DNA of 64,000 bases from Spirometra erinaceieuropaei. Its lineage: Eukaryota > Platyhelminthes > Cestoda > Diphyllobothriidea > Diphyllobothriidae. Under the pieces are notes generated by a model that saw nothing but the letters and a program-made list of their open reading frames with translations, was not told the origin of the DNA and made no database searches. The DNA lies in NCBI GenBank assembly GCA_902702965.1, contig CACRXP010000145.1, forward strand, positions 541,407 through 605,406, in the 5' to 3' direction. Below are positions 22,785 through 33,789 of this stretch, piece by piece (within the stretch, counting starts at the first letter, position 1; every line of letters begins with the position of its first letter). The translations under genes were made by a program, and so were the position numbers.

Positions 22785-22861
22785 ACACATTTTTTACGTT
22801 GCAAATAGGGTTCTCAAAGGCTTACGCCTATTTCCCTCAATAAAATGAACTGAACTGAACT
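22785..22861 (+). mobile_element. Solo 3' tail of a CR1-like LINE inserted in LINE A
   Basis: It reads GCAAATAGGGTTCTCAAAGG, CTTACGCCTATTTCCC, then AATAAAATGAACTGAACTGAACTG in pieces. This matches the 3' end of LINE C at 24.99-25.07 kb and the tail of LINE A, with a hairpin AGGC/GCCT inside an AAATAGG/CCTATTT stem and a tetranucleotide tail. It is an extreme 5' truncation, in the opposite orientation to the LINE A copy it interrupts (right flank GATTCTGCTATCAG is LINE A). Confidence 0.75.
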
Positions 22862-22989
22862 GGATTCTGCTATCAGTCGGCGCTCGAAAGACGTTCTAGC
22901 AACCCGTATTTGTTTGCGGCACTTAGTGCGCTGATCCTTATATTCGGCGACTGACTTTGGATCTCGAAGTTTCAAATACTTTTTTACAG

Positions 22990-25900
22990 TCTCTGTTTCT
23001 TTTTCATGGTCTTTTTTGTCGTCGGATTGAGCAAAGCAGGAAAAATGGCAGGAGAACAATTAAGAATGAGAGAAGGAATGCAGGCTTGAAGTGTGTTGTA
23101 GGAACGTAAGCGACTAGTGTAATAAAGAAGCTTACGAACTTTAATGAAAACAAACTCAGTATGAAGGGATAATGGAAAGTTTAATGACAAAAAACGCCAA
23201 GGTACCTAAAAGAGGATACCTCTTTGGGAGAATGTGTAAGGATTCAGGACTAGGAGGGGGTAGCAGTCGGAGGAATAGTGGACCTAAAGCAGAGCCCTGT
23301 GGGACACAGCATCCAACCGTTATCTATTTCGGGGTAGAATTATAAACAACTACTCTCTCCGCTGTAGCTGATAGGAGGCCTTTGAGTCACTTGAACATTC
23401 TGTAAATGAAGTCGGAATGGTACTCTATCAAATGTTTTCTTGAAGTCGAATCTGCAGCGTCTATTGGACTGGTCCTGTTTGAGGCCCTATTCCATTCCTC
23501 ATGTCACCAGAAAGTACTGATTAGACAAGCGCGTCCTCGACAAAAGAAATTCTGGACAACACACTCTAGCTTGTCTCCTTCCGGATAATGTATAAAGTGT
23601 ACCGTGTAATATGTTGCATTGTTTGCAGGAGATATATGTCTAACTAACTGGCGGTAATTCTCGGGGTCCATCCGTGATCTGCTGCAAAGTGGTGGAGAAA
23701 ATCATCAAAAAGGAGTTGATGACTTATCTGGAAAGTCACAATCTCTTGTCCAATGCACAATATGGTTTCCGTGGGGGAAGATCATGTGTAACGAACTTGT
23801 TATATACAATGCAAATTTGGACAAGAGCACTGGACGTAAAACACACCGTGCACGTGGCCTATATTGATTTCCGGAAGGCTTTCGACAGTGTCCCGCACCA
23901 ACGTCTCCTGCACAAGTTGAGAATAATGGGCATCGGCGGCAAACTTGTCAAGTGGATCGAGAACTTCCTCGTCGGCCATTCCCAAATTGTCTGCATAGAA
24001 AGATAGCAATCAAGGCGCACATTCATAAAGAGTGGAGTCCCACAAGGCTCGGTGCTCGGACCAACCCTCTTTTTCTTGTTCATCAATGATTGTGTAGATG
24101 GGTTGGACTGTGATAATGCCATGAATGCTACCGATGAGACCAACTCCCAAGAAATTCTTTGTCGATTGGACGAATGGTCCCGTAGATGGCTCTGGTCCTT
24201 CAATTTAACCAAATGTACCATACTGCGCCTCGGAAATCAGACCCCTAGTACGCGGTAATACCATCTGAACGGAATACCACTTCGAGAAGCAGAAACGCAG
24301 AATGATCTCGGAGTTTGAGTTGCAGACAGCCTAAAGCCTTCTACACAATGCTGTAAGGCGGCCAAGGCCGCAACTTCAATGTTATATGCCATCAAGCGGG
24401 CATTTGCAGTTTTCGATTAAGACTGCTTCTCCAAAGTCTTCGGCTCGTTTGTAAGGCCGCATCTCGAATATGCAATTCAGGCCTGGAGACTGTGGACGCA
24501 TCAGGATTACAATCTGCTCGAAAGGGTGCAGAGGCGAGCCACAAAATTAGTAAGAGGTCAAAGTGCACTGCCATACGAGATCCGCTTAACTAACCTTAAT
24601 CTCTATCCTCTGAGTTATAGGCAGTTGCGCCTAGACTTGATACAAACTTTCCGTATCGTGCGTGGTTTGGACTGCGCCCTTCGGTGCGATGAATTTTTCC
24701 AACTCGCCACAACAACTAACCTCCGGGGACATCCCTTCAAGTTCCGTGTGCCCCAGGGTAGATTGAATGTGAGAAAATATTTCTTCTCCAACCGTGTCGA
24801 GGAACCGTGGAATAACCTGTCCGTGACGGTTGTCATGTCTCAATCTGTGGCGACATTTAAATGTCGGCTTGACAGACATATGCTGCAGCAACAGGCGGAC
24901 TATGTCACTTTTTAGCCATGAGGTCAGTGACCTATGTGAATCGGTGTCTGCATACCCTTACTGCTGTACTTTATTCACATTCTGCTCATTTATCGATTTT
25001 TTATGTACAAATAGGGAATTCAAAGGCGTAAGCCTATTTCCATCAAATACACTGACTGACTGACCGACTGAGATCGGAGTGCTTACCGCACTCTTCCATT
25101 TTTCCGAAGTTCGTCCTCTTCTAAAGACTTCTGAAAGATTATTAACAAGTGTTTGCACAGCGCGCTAGCCAGTTTTTAAAGGTTGAGTTCATGTATTCAG
25201 TCAGAACTGGGCTACTGGGCGGAGTTCAGTCGAAGTAGTTTCGTTTTGACTAGGGCCGATAAAAAACACAATTCCCAGGTTAAGGAAGACAAAATAGAGA
25301 TTTGATGGCTTTCTGGCGGAAAGGGGAACAAGAACTAGACCATTGGTCGAAAGCCGACTATAGGCAATTCGAAAGAATGTTTGCTTTAACTTGACCATCC
25401 GTCCCAAATGTTCTGCTTGAAGACATAAGGATGGTAATTAGGTCCCGGTTCCTCCCTGTAGAGCCATATAAGATTTTGGAGTGATTCGTGGAGTTTTGCA
25501 ATATGCCCGTCTTTAATTTTCTTCGGAGCCTAGTAACCTCACTTTTATAAATATTCCGTTGATGCTTATTTATCCGTTGGCACTCTTAGTGCCACTTATC
25601 CTATAATATTTCCCAAGTGATTTCTTCCTAAAAAGGGGTCGGCAGTTCCGTTTTTATCCACTTCGATTGTCTTTCCTCTGGGAGGGCAGCTGCGGTCATC
25701 AATCCTCTGTAGTAACGAACTGAAAGTTCTTAACTTATCACTTATTGCACCATGCAGTGCAATTTCTCTCCAACCTATCAGGTGTATTTGGTGTGAAAGA
25801 ATTAAGCACTCGGGATGCAGCGCAATTTAGTAGCTTGACCGTATTGGTGGTCCACCCTGTAGTTCAAACAACTCACCACTTCCGGGTAGAAATAGGGCCA

Positions 25901-27060
25901 GGACAACCTAACTGCTTTTCTTCCCTGATCAGCGTTCGGAAATTAGCGTTCTGACAGAGAAGTCTGTCCGATGCTCACTGGGAAAATTTGTGAGTAAAGT
26001 TATTTTATAGACCCTGCGCCGACCATGTCTGACAGTAATAGCAAGAGTATTAAAATCGCCAATGATAAGGATATATTTCTGCTCAATGGCTTTTGCGAAG
26101 TTCACGTAGTAGAGGCAGGCCTGGCTCCGACGCCTGGTTCGATGATTGTTATGCCACCGACAGCTTTATCGACCGGACGTATTTAGAAGAGATATTGAGG
26201 CTTGAAAGACCCATTTCTTTTGACGGATTATTTATTTTGATGATGGTGATTAGCTTACAGTTGAAATAGGCCATAATCCATCCTCTTCTGTTTGTTCTAT
26301 CCCTTCTAAAGGGTTAATATCCCCGGAGTGATATTTCGGACTCCGAAATACCCGCAGAAAAATATATTTCTGTAAAGGTCGTGGTGACTGGCTCTAATTT
26401 ATTAATTAAGTTTATTACTTCATCCAGTTTGTTGAATAGGCTTCTTCCAGCCTAAGCGGTCACTCCGGCCTGGGGAGGGGCATACGTTTCGCTTTTAGAT
26501 ATTTCATGAGAAGCAGATCCAGACAGTTAAACTTTTGCTCCTTTCGCACCCTGGTCAGAAACAAGATGTGCATGGGGACAAAAAGGCTAAGTCCAGTAAA
26601 CATCGGTCACAGGCTGGTTCCGGGCCTCGTGCATGGGCTGAAGTCTGATAAACAAACGGTTATTAGAGTCGTCCGTGATCAAGACATAAGGGCGAGTAAC
26701 AAATCTATTAGACGAGCATCAGCCTTAATATCACATCTTTATGGCCGCTAGATTGTCAGAACTTTGAGGTTTTGCAATCCCGACACGTTTATAGTTATCT
26801 AGATAACCTCGGTGTTACATGAGATCCTCTCTGTCTTTTCTGATGTCAGCAGTCTGTGTTTTACATACGCGGATAGTCTTCCTCGCCGGTGCCCCTTCCT
26901 ACCTCTTCGAAACAAATGAAATTCGGTTAGAGCCTGTTCACAGTCATTCCCGTTCTCTGACAGTCAGGTTTCTGTCAAAGGGATGACATTCGGGGAGAGA
27001 CCAAACATATTGACTTCCCGTATTTCAAATTAAAACAGTATGCTCAGCATGTTGGTATGC
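22990..27060 (-). mobile_element. LINE 'D': endonuclease and RT fragments, interrupted by LINE C
   Basis: On the minus strand the endonuclease start is visible near 27.0 kb (NVIPLTET, then EFHLFRRGRKGHRRGRLSAY), with later endonuclease and linker blocks to 25.07 kb (SCLNYRVDHQYGQATKLRC, and TSEKWKSAVSTPI at the start of RT). A plus-strand LINE C then interrupts (23.65-25.07 kb). The RT resumes at 23.64 kb with FDFKKTFDRVPF and continues to about 23.0 kb with VRKLLYYTSRLRSYNTLQAC and NCSPAIFPALL. There are many stops and frameshifts; this is the most decayed layer in the cluster. Its 3' end is lost where LINE A copy 2 begins. Confidence 0.7.
23655..25070 (+). mobile_element. CR1-like LINE 'C' with complete 3' end, nested in LINE D
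   Basis: The RT starts 5'-truncated at VICCKVVEKIIKKELM and proceeds through QYGFRGGRSCVTNLLYTM, YIDFRKAFDSVPHQRLLHKL, a stop at 24004-24006, SGVPQGSVLGPTLFFLFIND, a changed catalytic block NATDETN where FADDxK is expected, FNLTKCTILRLG, VRPHLEYAIQAW and the thumb to the stop at 24915 (CRLDRHMLQQQADYVTF). At least four stops interrupt it. The 3' UTR ends with CAAATAGGGAATTCAAAGGC, GTAAGCCTATTTCC and a tail of ACTGACTGACTGACCGACTG at about 25045-25070. Both flanks belong to LINE D in the opposite orientation, which proves nesting. Confidence 0.85.
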
Positions 27061-30000
27061 ACACATTTGAGTTTCATATTGCTGGATTTCTTTGCTAAAG
27101 TGTAGTTTGATCTGCCATTTGATGAATCAGTTGTGCAGTCATTCGAACTGGTACCGTCTTAAGAAGTATAGGTTGGCGCTGAATTATCCGGTAATTGTAA
27201 ATTACCGGATTCTTTTGCTTATTTACTACCTTGTTTTCAGCTATAGGACTTGTTACTGACGTTTCATTCTCTCTGTTCGTGTGTAGTCCGGTTGAAGAAG
27301 AACACTGTAGTTGGTATCTCTGATCGTGGGTTGTCATGAAATAAATAATTTTGACTTGTCCCTAACTAACCATTACTACGTTTATCGGTCGAATTCGTAG
27401 ACACTCTGGTATGTTGGCTGAGACCTTTGCAAATCAAAATACACTTAGCACTGCGACTTCCTCAACGATCTGCGGAAACTCGTTAAGGAGACCCTGAAGG
27501 AGCCCTGGATCGCCGGAGAATCGTTTTTGAGAGTACTGACTATGGGTTCCGTAAGTCGCTAAATTATCAGGCACTGCCCTCCGTCAGGCAATTTTCTCGT
27601 TATCGGACTTATTTCATCCCCCGAGGAAGTTAACATATGGTTGTCACGAACCGACAATGACGCACACCAGGCTCTCTTACACTTTTCATTCTATTCTGTT
27701 TCGCTTGCATTATGTCTGCTTCTGACGCATAGTTAACAGGCTCGTTCCTCTTAATACTGAATTTATTTGAGAAACGTCTGTTCCTGTTACCCTTGCTGCT
27801 TAAATTGGCGCTTTTTTCGGCATGTTGTTTGTTTGTATGGACAGTCTGTGTAAATGGATTCGTATGGTTAGTAGTGGATTCGGTGACTGACCATGATTTA
27901 ATCCCGACCTGGGTTTGTGGACCTTATTTGACTAGAACTCCGGAATCTACGACCTTCATCTTGTGTTCCACATCCCTCTGTAGGACTTCGATCAAGATAC
28001 TCAAGGATATTCCTCTTCCTCTCTTTTTGACCTCGAGTTTCCCCTTACCTTCGACAGATTATATGCACAAAGGATTAATGTATTCAGATTGCTTATCTCC
28101 GCTTCCATACCTAGGAATAACTGCTAGCGATATAAACACTGCACAACTTTCGTCTTCGTCCGTTGCGTGTTCCGAAGCTACAAAGCTTATTGTGCGTCTA
28201 GCGGGAGATGACGGAATGAAAAGGTGCTTATCTTAGCATTGGATTCAACGACCGGCTACATCTAATAAACTAGTATTCTCATCCACGTAATCGAGTCCGG
28301 AGGGTATAATGGTTGAATCCTTTGTGGGTGGACGTTACCGACTTTGGATCGTAGGCCCCCTTTTTCTATCTGCCTTCGAATAATTTTAAAGTTTACTGTA
28401 CATGAGTAGCTGGTGGAGATGTGGAAAGTTTATGGTAATACTATGATCAAAAAGTTAAAGCAACTAAAGACATAAAGTAAATTTCGGCCGTTCGGGATAT
28501 CATAGGGCCGGGAGAACTGATGGCGAACTTGAGATGGTTGGGGATTTAGATATTCTGAAGGAAATTTCGGTCCAACCATTTAATAATTAAGATTTTCTTC
28601 GTATAAACGCGATTATCGACACATCAGACCTACAGTAGCCTCCAGCCAACCACAGTGCTGCAGAGAGTGAAAAGCAACATAGATCGAATATCAAACCCAA
28701 TTTTCATAATCAGGGTCATGAGGACTGTCAAGGGAAGTTAAAGGGTGTTTATTGACTGAAAGGCGTCAAACGATGAAGAACAGTCGTTCGTAGGTAGAAG
28801 CCGATATGTGCTTCGATTCATGCCATCCCACTTTCGAGAGCGGGAGTATAATCAAACCCTGTGAGAATGAAGTAGCATGGGCAAAAAACAGGGGAGGATG
28901 AACAAGGATGGAAATGTGACTGCAAATTGACACGCACCAGTTGCTGATTGGGGGGTTTTTGACATCGGTACAATATATGCTTCTAGACGAGGTAGTAATT
29001 CAGCCAGTTTGGCTGGCAGCTCTAGATGCGTTGTCGGGCGAAGAATGAAAGGCTGGCGTATCTGTCATGGACATTGAGAAGAGTTTGCTTTCGTTAGGAG
29101 ATAGAGGACCATTTAAGTGCATATTTTCCCGCCAATAAGCGTAGTGCAAGACACTTTAAATGCATGTGAATGGTTAGTTCCGCGTTCCATCGGGGTCCGA
29201 TTATGTAAAATAAAAAGACTATTCCCCTAATGTATTGAGATGCGCGTTAGTTGTGAGAGAAAATAGACAAAATAGAAATAATTAGGACAGTTTCATCAAA
29301 ACAAAAGGATTTTACTTTCTGCGTGGAAACACCTTTGAATCCACAACACTAAAAGTGGATTTTCAGGAGCAGAGAAAATCAGACCCTTATGGCGAAAAGC
29401 ATACCACTTTCATTCTAAATACCCAACTAGTTTTTAAGTCGTTTGCTCATATTCCTCACTCACTGCCTCCTCTTAATATTTGGTGACGACGATAAACAGC
29501 CCTCTGACTCACCAGTCATCACTGTAATAACCAGTGTCTATATATAAACGCCAGTTGGCAGCTGTACAAATTTACTTATTCCTTCCAATATTATTCCGTT
29601 AAGTTATTTCGAATTTGTAACGGCGGTGCCTTTTCGGGTGCTCGATCAAACTATTATTACTGAGGCCGAGTGGGTAAACCATACTGAGACATTATGTTGA
29701 CAATACTAACAAGTGCACTTGATTATGTGCATCTAAAGTCTACGTGTCAGATTTGTATAAACCGGATCAAAGGACAGTCTAAAACCACACAGCGTACAAA
29801 AAATAATAACTAAGTAACCGTTTTTGGTAGTATTCAGTCGACTTGTTGCAGTTGTGTGCCATGAAGAAAGAAAGTCCTGGGGTAGGCAATTATCTCAGCC
29901 GGCGTATGTACACAAAAAGTGCATCATGATGATTTTAGGTGTGCGTTTTCGATCATCTCACAGTAAACCATACCAGAGCACGGTGCTACCTCACTATTAA

Positions 30001-30199
30001 TATGGCCTCTGTCATTTTAACGGAGAGAGCTTAGTTGAGGCTTACTGCGTAAGTTAGATAGTGAAAAAGGTGAAATAATAACAAGTAGGACAACTGAAAA
30101 GCAGTAGGGCGTTGATCGCTATATGTTCGATTTATGTCGGGATTTCCGTCCTCGACCTCAAGAAAGGGCGATGCACAACAATCAACTGAACAGGCACAC
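27061..30199. other. Long unassigned stretch
   Basis: No recognised gene or repeat over about 3.1 kb. The longest frame is 27793-28236 (+), listed separately. The rest is AT-rich with scattered stops in all frames. Confidence 0.4.
27793..28236 (+). CDS. Hypothetical 147-codon ORF with signal-like N terminus
   Basis: The frame starts MLLKLALFSACCLFVWTVCV, which looks like a signal peptide or membrane anchor, followed by a serine/leucine-rich sequence with eight or so cysteines (CGPYLTRT, CSTSLCRTSIK, YSDCLSPLPYLG). I recognise no domain. There are no splice signals or conserved blocks that raise it above chance, and the surroundings are non-coding. It is listed because it is the longest frame in this 3-kb gap. 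Confidence 0.15.
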   Translation: MLLKLALFSACCLFVWTVCVNGFVWLVVDSVTDHDLIPTWVCGPYLTRTPESTTFILCSTSLCRTSIKILKDIPLPLFLTSSFPLPSTDYMHKGLMYSDCLSPLPYLGITASDINTAQLSSSSVACSEATKLIVRLAGDDGMKRCLS

Positions 30200-31245
30200 T
30201 TGTTTAACCTGCATTTTGTAAAAGATCGTGGGACGACTTGTTAAGCGGCAGCGAAAACCATTGTGTGCTGCCCAGCACGGATTTTGTCGTGGTCACTCAC
30301 CTATTACGAGTAGTCTTTACCCACAGGAAAAATGGAAAAATGCCACAGACCATGACTGTCCAGTGAATGTCATTCCCCTTGACTTAAAAAGGCGGTTGAT
30401 GGCGAGCCTCATGGACGACTTCTACAGAAGATGTGGTAGTGTGAAACCCAGAACAACATTTTTAAGTTTATTAAAAGATTCGTGTTATCCGGGCTGTAAA
30501 GAGTAATTGTTGGTGTCACTGCATCCGAGCGGGTACCAGTAGAAGGCGGTGCCCAAAACATATCGGTTGGAGATCCTCTCCTCTTCCTCATCTACATACA
30601 TGACTGTACGGAAGATAATGATTGCGATGGCATCATGTAAGCAGATTATAGGCGAATCTGGAAAACAATCAACTCGGCTGACGACGCGCAGGAACTACAA
30701 GAAAACGTTGATAAACTGGCTACATTGTCCAGCAAGTAGCTTCTGATGCCTTATGTATCAAAATATGTCGTTTTACGCTTGAGAGATGACCAGAGGCACT
30801 TTCCAAAACATCAAATCACCATAAAAAAAATAAAACCAAAAGAAGCGAATACACGCAGATACCTAGGCATTTGGACAACTTCGAAAATTTTGTCCACCGA
30901 ACAATGCAAAAGAGCCGTCGGAAGGGCGATGAGGATCATGCACCGCATTAGGCGTGCTTTCATATTCTTTCCTCCCGAAATATTTGCGCACATCTTTGGT
31001 GCGTTTGTGAGACGACATTTGGAATATGCCATTCCGGCATGGATGCCATGGATCGAGTAGGACTGTGACACATTGGCGGCCTGAAATAGTCTCCCTTTTT
31101 ACATAATTCGATGGCCAATGGACCGGAAAAGAGACCAGATTTAGTTGTCTGCGCACCAGTTCACCGTACGGTTCAGAGGGCGTCGGCATCCATTTGTTGC
31201 AGACGTGCGCAGCACACAGTTTCCTCCTCATAAACACCTACTTCC
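30200..31245 (+). mobile_element. CR1-like LINE 'E', decayed RT fragment
   Basis: The plus strand reads AAQHGFCRGHSPITS (motif 'QHGFRxGxS'), VNVIPLDLKRRL (motif A, FDFKKAF-like and mutated), PKTY... with GDPLLFLIYIHD and EDNDCDGIM visible across frames, then LRLRDDQRHFPKHQITIKKI, TRRYLGIWTTSK and RRHLEYAIPAWMPW. The order is that of LINE A/C reverse transcriptases with many frameshifts. The second open stretch (30746-31060) is the best preserved. No 3' tail with the LINE A/C hairpin was found after it. Confidence 0.65.
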
Positions 31246-32400
31246 AAGCCGGGAGAAGACAACGTGAATACCCCCCCCCTCACTCGTGCTGCCGATGACT
31301 GTTGGAGTGGGGATTTTAAAACTTACGACTGACCACCATCACGGAGGAGACAGCAAAGATACGCCGGCTAATGTCAACCGAGGAATCCGGCGAACCCATA
31401 ATAATTTCTGATGGGAACTTTCACACACCTACGGGAAAACTTTTCGCATGTTAGAGTGCCATTTGGCGAGACATTAAGATCGAGAAAAAGAAGAAGAACT
31501 GTAAGTCATATCACCAAAGGCGGATATGTGTTCAGTAAGCCAAAGTACTATGTTTAGCATTGTTGCGTATCATTTCCAACGAAAGGGCGATAAGGCGCAG
31601 CAGTGCTGTTCTGACTGTGTCCTTCTGTGGTGCAAAAACTCGGAGGGTATGCAAACGTTAGACAGGAAAACCAACCCACTCTTACTTCAGCCGCCTCCAA
31701 AGACCGCTGAAGGTGGAGGGGAGAAAAGAGCTCTCGCATACCGCGATTTCGCGACTCCTCTGCTTTGCAAAATCATGCTCAACTGCGATGGAGTGTCACC
31801 GCTTGAGGATGATTGACGAGCACCTACCCAAAAGGGTACTTTAAGACGGCGCCGCCACAGGCATTGCAGGCAGAAAGAACTTAAGCCATGATAATAGAAT
31901 ATCCTAAGACCCTCTCTCAAGCACCTGAGAGTCCACCAAGAGCCTAACAATTTCATGACGTCCGAAAAGTTGCATCCGAGAGTGAACACACCGTTCTTCT
32001 GCATTTTGTAATAACTAGTCGTGCCAAATGGGTAGCCAGCTTATGTGTGGCAACTCTATTTGGAGGCTTTCGTCGAATGTACATAGTTCCATGACCAGTC
32101 AGTCTAAAGACTCTGACAGACTACCGGTGTATGAAAAAGGAAAAAAGAATGAAGCAGGGTCTGCGGTACGAGTTCTCATATCCAACCGGTCCATGTAACA
32201 CTATTATAGGCATTACGTGAGCCCGAGAATGGGAATAGAGAGTGAGGTCAACGACTCAACGCATTTTCCTCCCTTTAAACAATCAGACGCGTTTGAAGCT
32301 ATCACGGTGCGCTAAAAGCCGTAGTTTGGAAGGCTGCCAACCGACAGGATAACTTCGACCTCGCAATCAGCCCACTGTGTGTTTAAATAAAGCAGCCGAC
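31246..32400. other. Unassigned; includes a C-homopolymer
   Basis: A run of nine C lies near 31270-31278. Frames at 31526-31816 (+) and 31687-32004 (-) are open but show no recognisable domain. Nothing further can be supported. Confidence 0.35.
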
Positions 32401-32429
32401 TGGAAGTCTGAGAATCAGGCTGCAATGGC

Positions 32430-32740
32430 TCCTTCTTAATATGGCCTTTATGGCACTCCCACGCCGTGGGATCTGAGCCGAGTGTGACAGCACGCATATG
32501 TGTGGCTCCGGTCGTGCCACTCACCTGCACCCTCTTCCATCTCCGGTCTTCTTGACTATGTCTTGACACCGGGCCCAGGTGGGGGAGGAGGAGAGGGTGC
32601 GGTAGATGCTGCGAAAGTCTATCACCATTAAAAAAAGAAATCCCCCGCGAGTCACCATGTCTGCTCTTAGCCTGCTGTGGAGCACACTGTAGGCGTTGCC
32701 GAAAATGATGGTCGAACCGTCATGACGTGTTAACTCTGTC
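32430..32740. repeat. Dispersed repeat R1, copy 1
   Basis: The segment GGTCTTCTTGACTATGTCTT, then ACACCGGGCCCAGGTGG and GGTGCGGTAGATGCTGCGAA recurs in diverged form at 53.19-53.28 kb (GGTCTTCTTGACCCTGCCAT, GTGCGGTAGATTCTGTGCAG). The upstream part GTGGCTCC, TGGCCTTTAT also recurs weakly at 32.82-32.87 kb. It is GC-rich relative to its flanks. I cannot say whether it is a LINE 5' UTR, a non-autonomous element or a satellite remnant. Confidence 0.45.
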
Positions 32741-33364
32741 ACGATACACTAGAAATTGGAACGTTTAAAATTACCAGTTGATAGGATACCTCTGTTCTCC
32801 CTTGGAGCAAGGGTCACTTCGCAGTGGCTCCTTCCCTAAACAGCCTTTATACACTCTCGCGAATGCAAGCGTAGATCTCCCCTGAATGAAGCCAGTGGCA
32901 TTTTTGCCTAGATAGCCCGCCGTGCGTGGTATGCGTAAACGGGCATACTGGTTGTATCACGCACTGCGTCTCCGCCTATCTCCACTTAGTTGATCAACAG
33001 TACTCGAAGGGCGTGTAGAAAGAGAGAGATGAATGCTGTCGTGGCACCTCAACACTTCACATGACATAGGCTGGTCTCTTTTGATTGACATTTAGGCGGA
33101 TTACTGGCTGACAGTTGATTACAAATATTTTTGTTGGCTGGAGGACATTAAATGTCTTTGGAACAGCGGCTCTCTCCGTGTCCATTGCCTTTATAGGTCG
33201 TGTTGTATTTTGCTATTTTATTAAAAACGATGTAGTATAGCTCTGTCTATTTTAGTTTGGTCATATTGCATTGCATTTCAAAGGTTACCATTTTAAAGCA
33301 GTACGTATAGTTATGCAAAAAGCCGTTAGAAGAAGATATAAGCCATGATAGAGGAACATTAGCC

Positions 33365-33560
33365 GATCGTGTTACAAAACTCACGCGTCCCGTTGTGCCT
33401 TGTGGCTCTCTCTCAGGCACAGCCAGCAATCGCAGAGTAGCGCGCAATATAAACAGGGTGACATTACCGACAGAGACAAGGGAGACTGGAATGGACATTT
33501 CTGGCTTATTAACCGTCGTCAGTCAGTCATACTCAACACCGAAGTGTGGAACATATGGGG
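33365..33560 (-). mobile_element. SINE 3' portion (same family as 14.8-15.1 kb), minus copy
   Basis: On the minus strand: GTTCCACACTTCGG, GACGACGGTTAATAAGCCAG, then AGAGCCACAAGGCACAACGG. These match the SINE at 14833-15122. It lacks the box A/box B head, being truncated near 33560, where a plus-oriented copy begins. Confidence 0.65.
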
Positions 33561-33569
33561 CTTCATCTC

Positions 33570-33765
33570 TCGAGCCACTGGCTCATTGTCTTATCAGTTG
33601 CGATCAGGTGTATACAAGGGTAAACAGGGACTCACCGATCTGGGTGTTGCACACCACGGGGTTGAGAATGACTGGTTGATGGCGATCAATAAGCCAGAAA
33701 TGGCCAATCCAGTCTCCCTTGTCTTTGTCATTAATGCGATTCCGTCAATATATGCCATTTTTCAC
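33570..33765 (+). mobile_element. SINE copy, plus orientation, head-to-head with the preceding copy
   Basis: The plus strand contains CACTGGCTCATTGTC (a degraded box A region), later CACCACGGGGTTGAG and GCGATCAATAAGCCAGAAAT. This is the same order as the SINE on the minus strand at 14.8-15.1 kb. It is about 20-25 percent diverged by eye. Together with 33365-33560 it forms an imperfect inverted repeat. Confidence 0.6.
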
Positions 33766-33789
33766 GAATATAACGTTTAGGACAATAAG

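Larger units (their letters stand above)
20806..23050 (-). mobile_element. CR1-like LINE 'A', copy 2: most of RT with 3' end
   Basis: On the minus strand the element starts in the linker (KYLKLRDPKSVAEYKDQRTK, ARTSFERRLIAES), is interrupted by a small LINE tail at 22.79-22.86 kb, then gives IKPDKSPGPDGIP, SFRPISLTFLPCKTMETL, FRKAFDTVPHQRLLHKL, NGAVPQGSVLGPLLL and FADDVKLW, followed by FNVEMCAVLHLRP, SSQKDLGVWIQNN and VRSHLEYGIQAW. After this the frame decays but remains readable to about 20.95 kb. The 3' tail (20885-20806) contains AAAGGCTTTGCCTATT and ends GAATAAATTGAACTGGACTG, the same 3' terminus type as LINE C. The 5' end is truncated and abuts LINE D. Confidence 0.85.
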
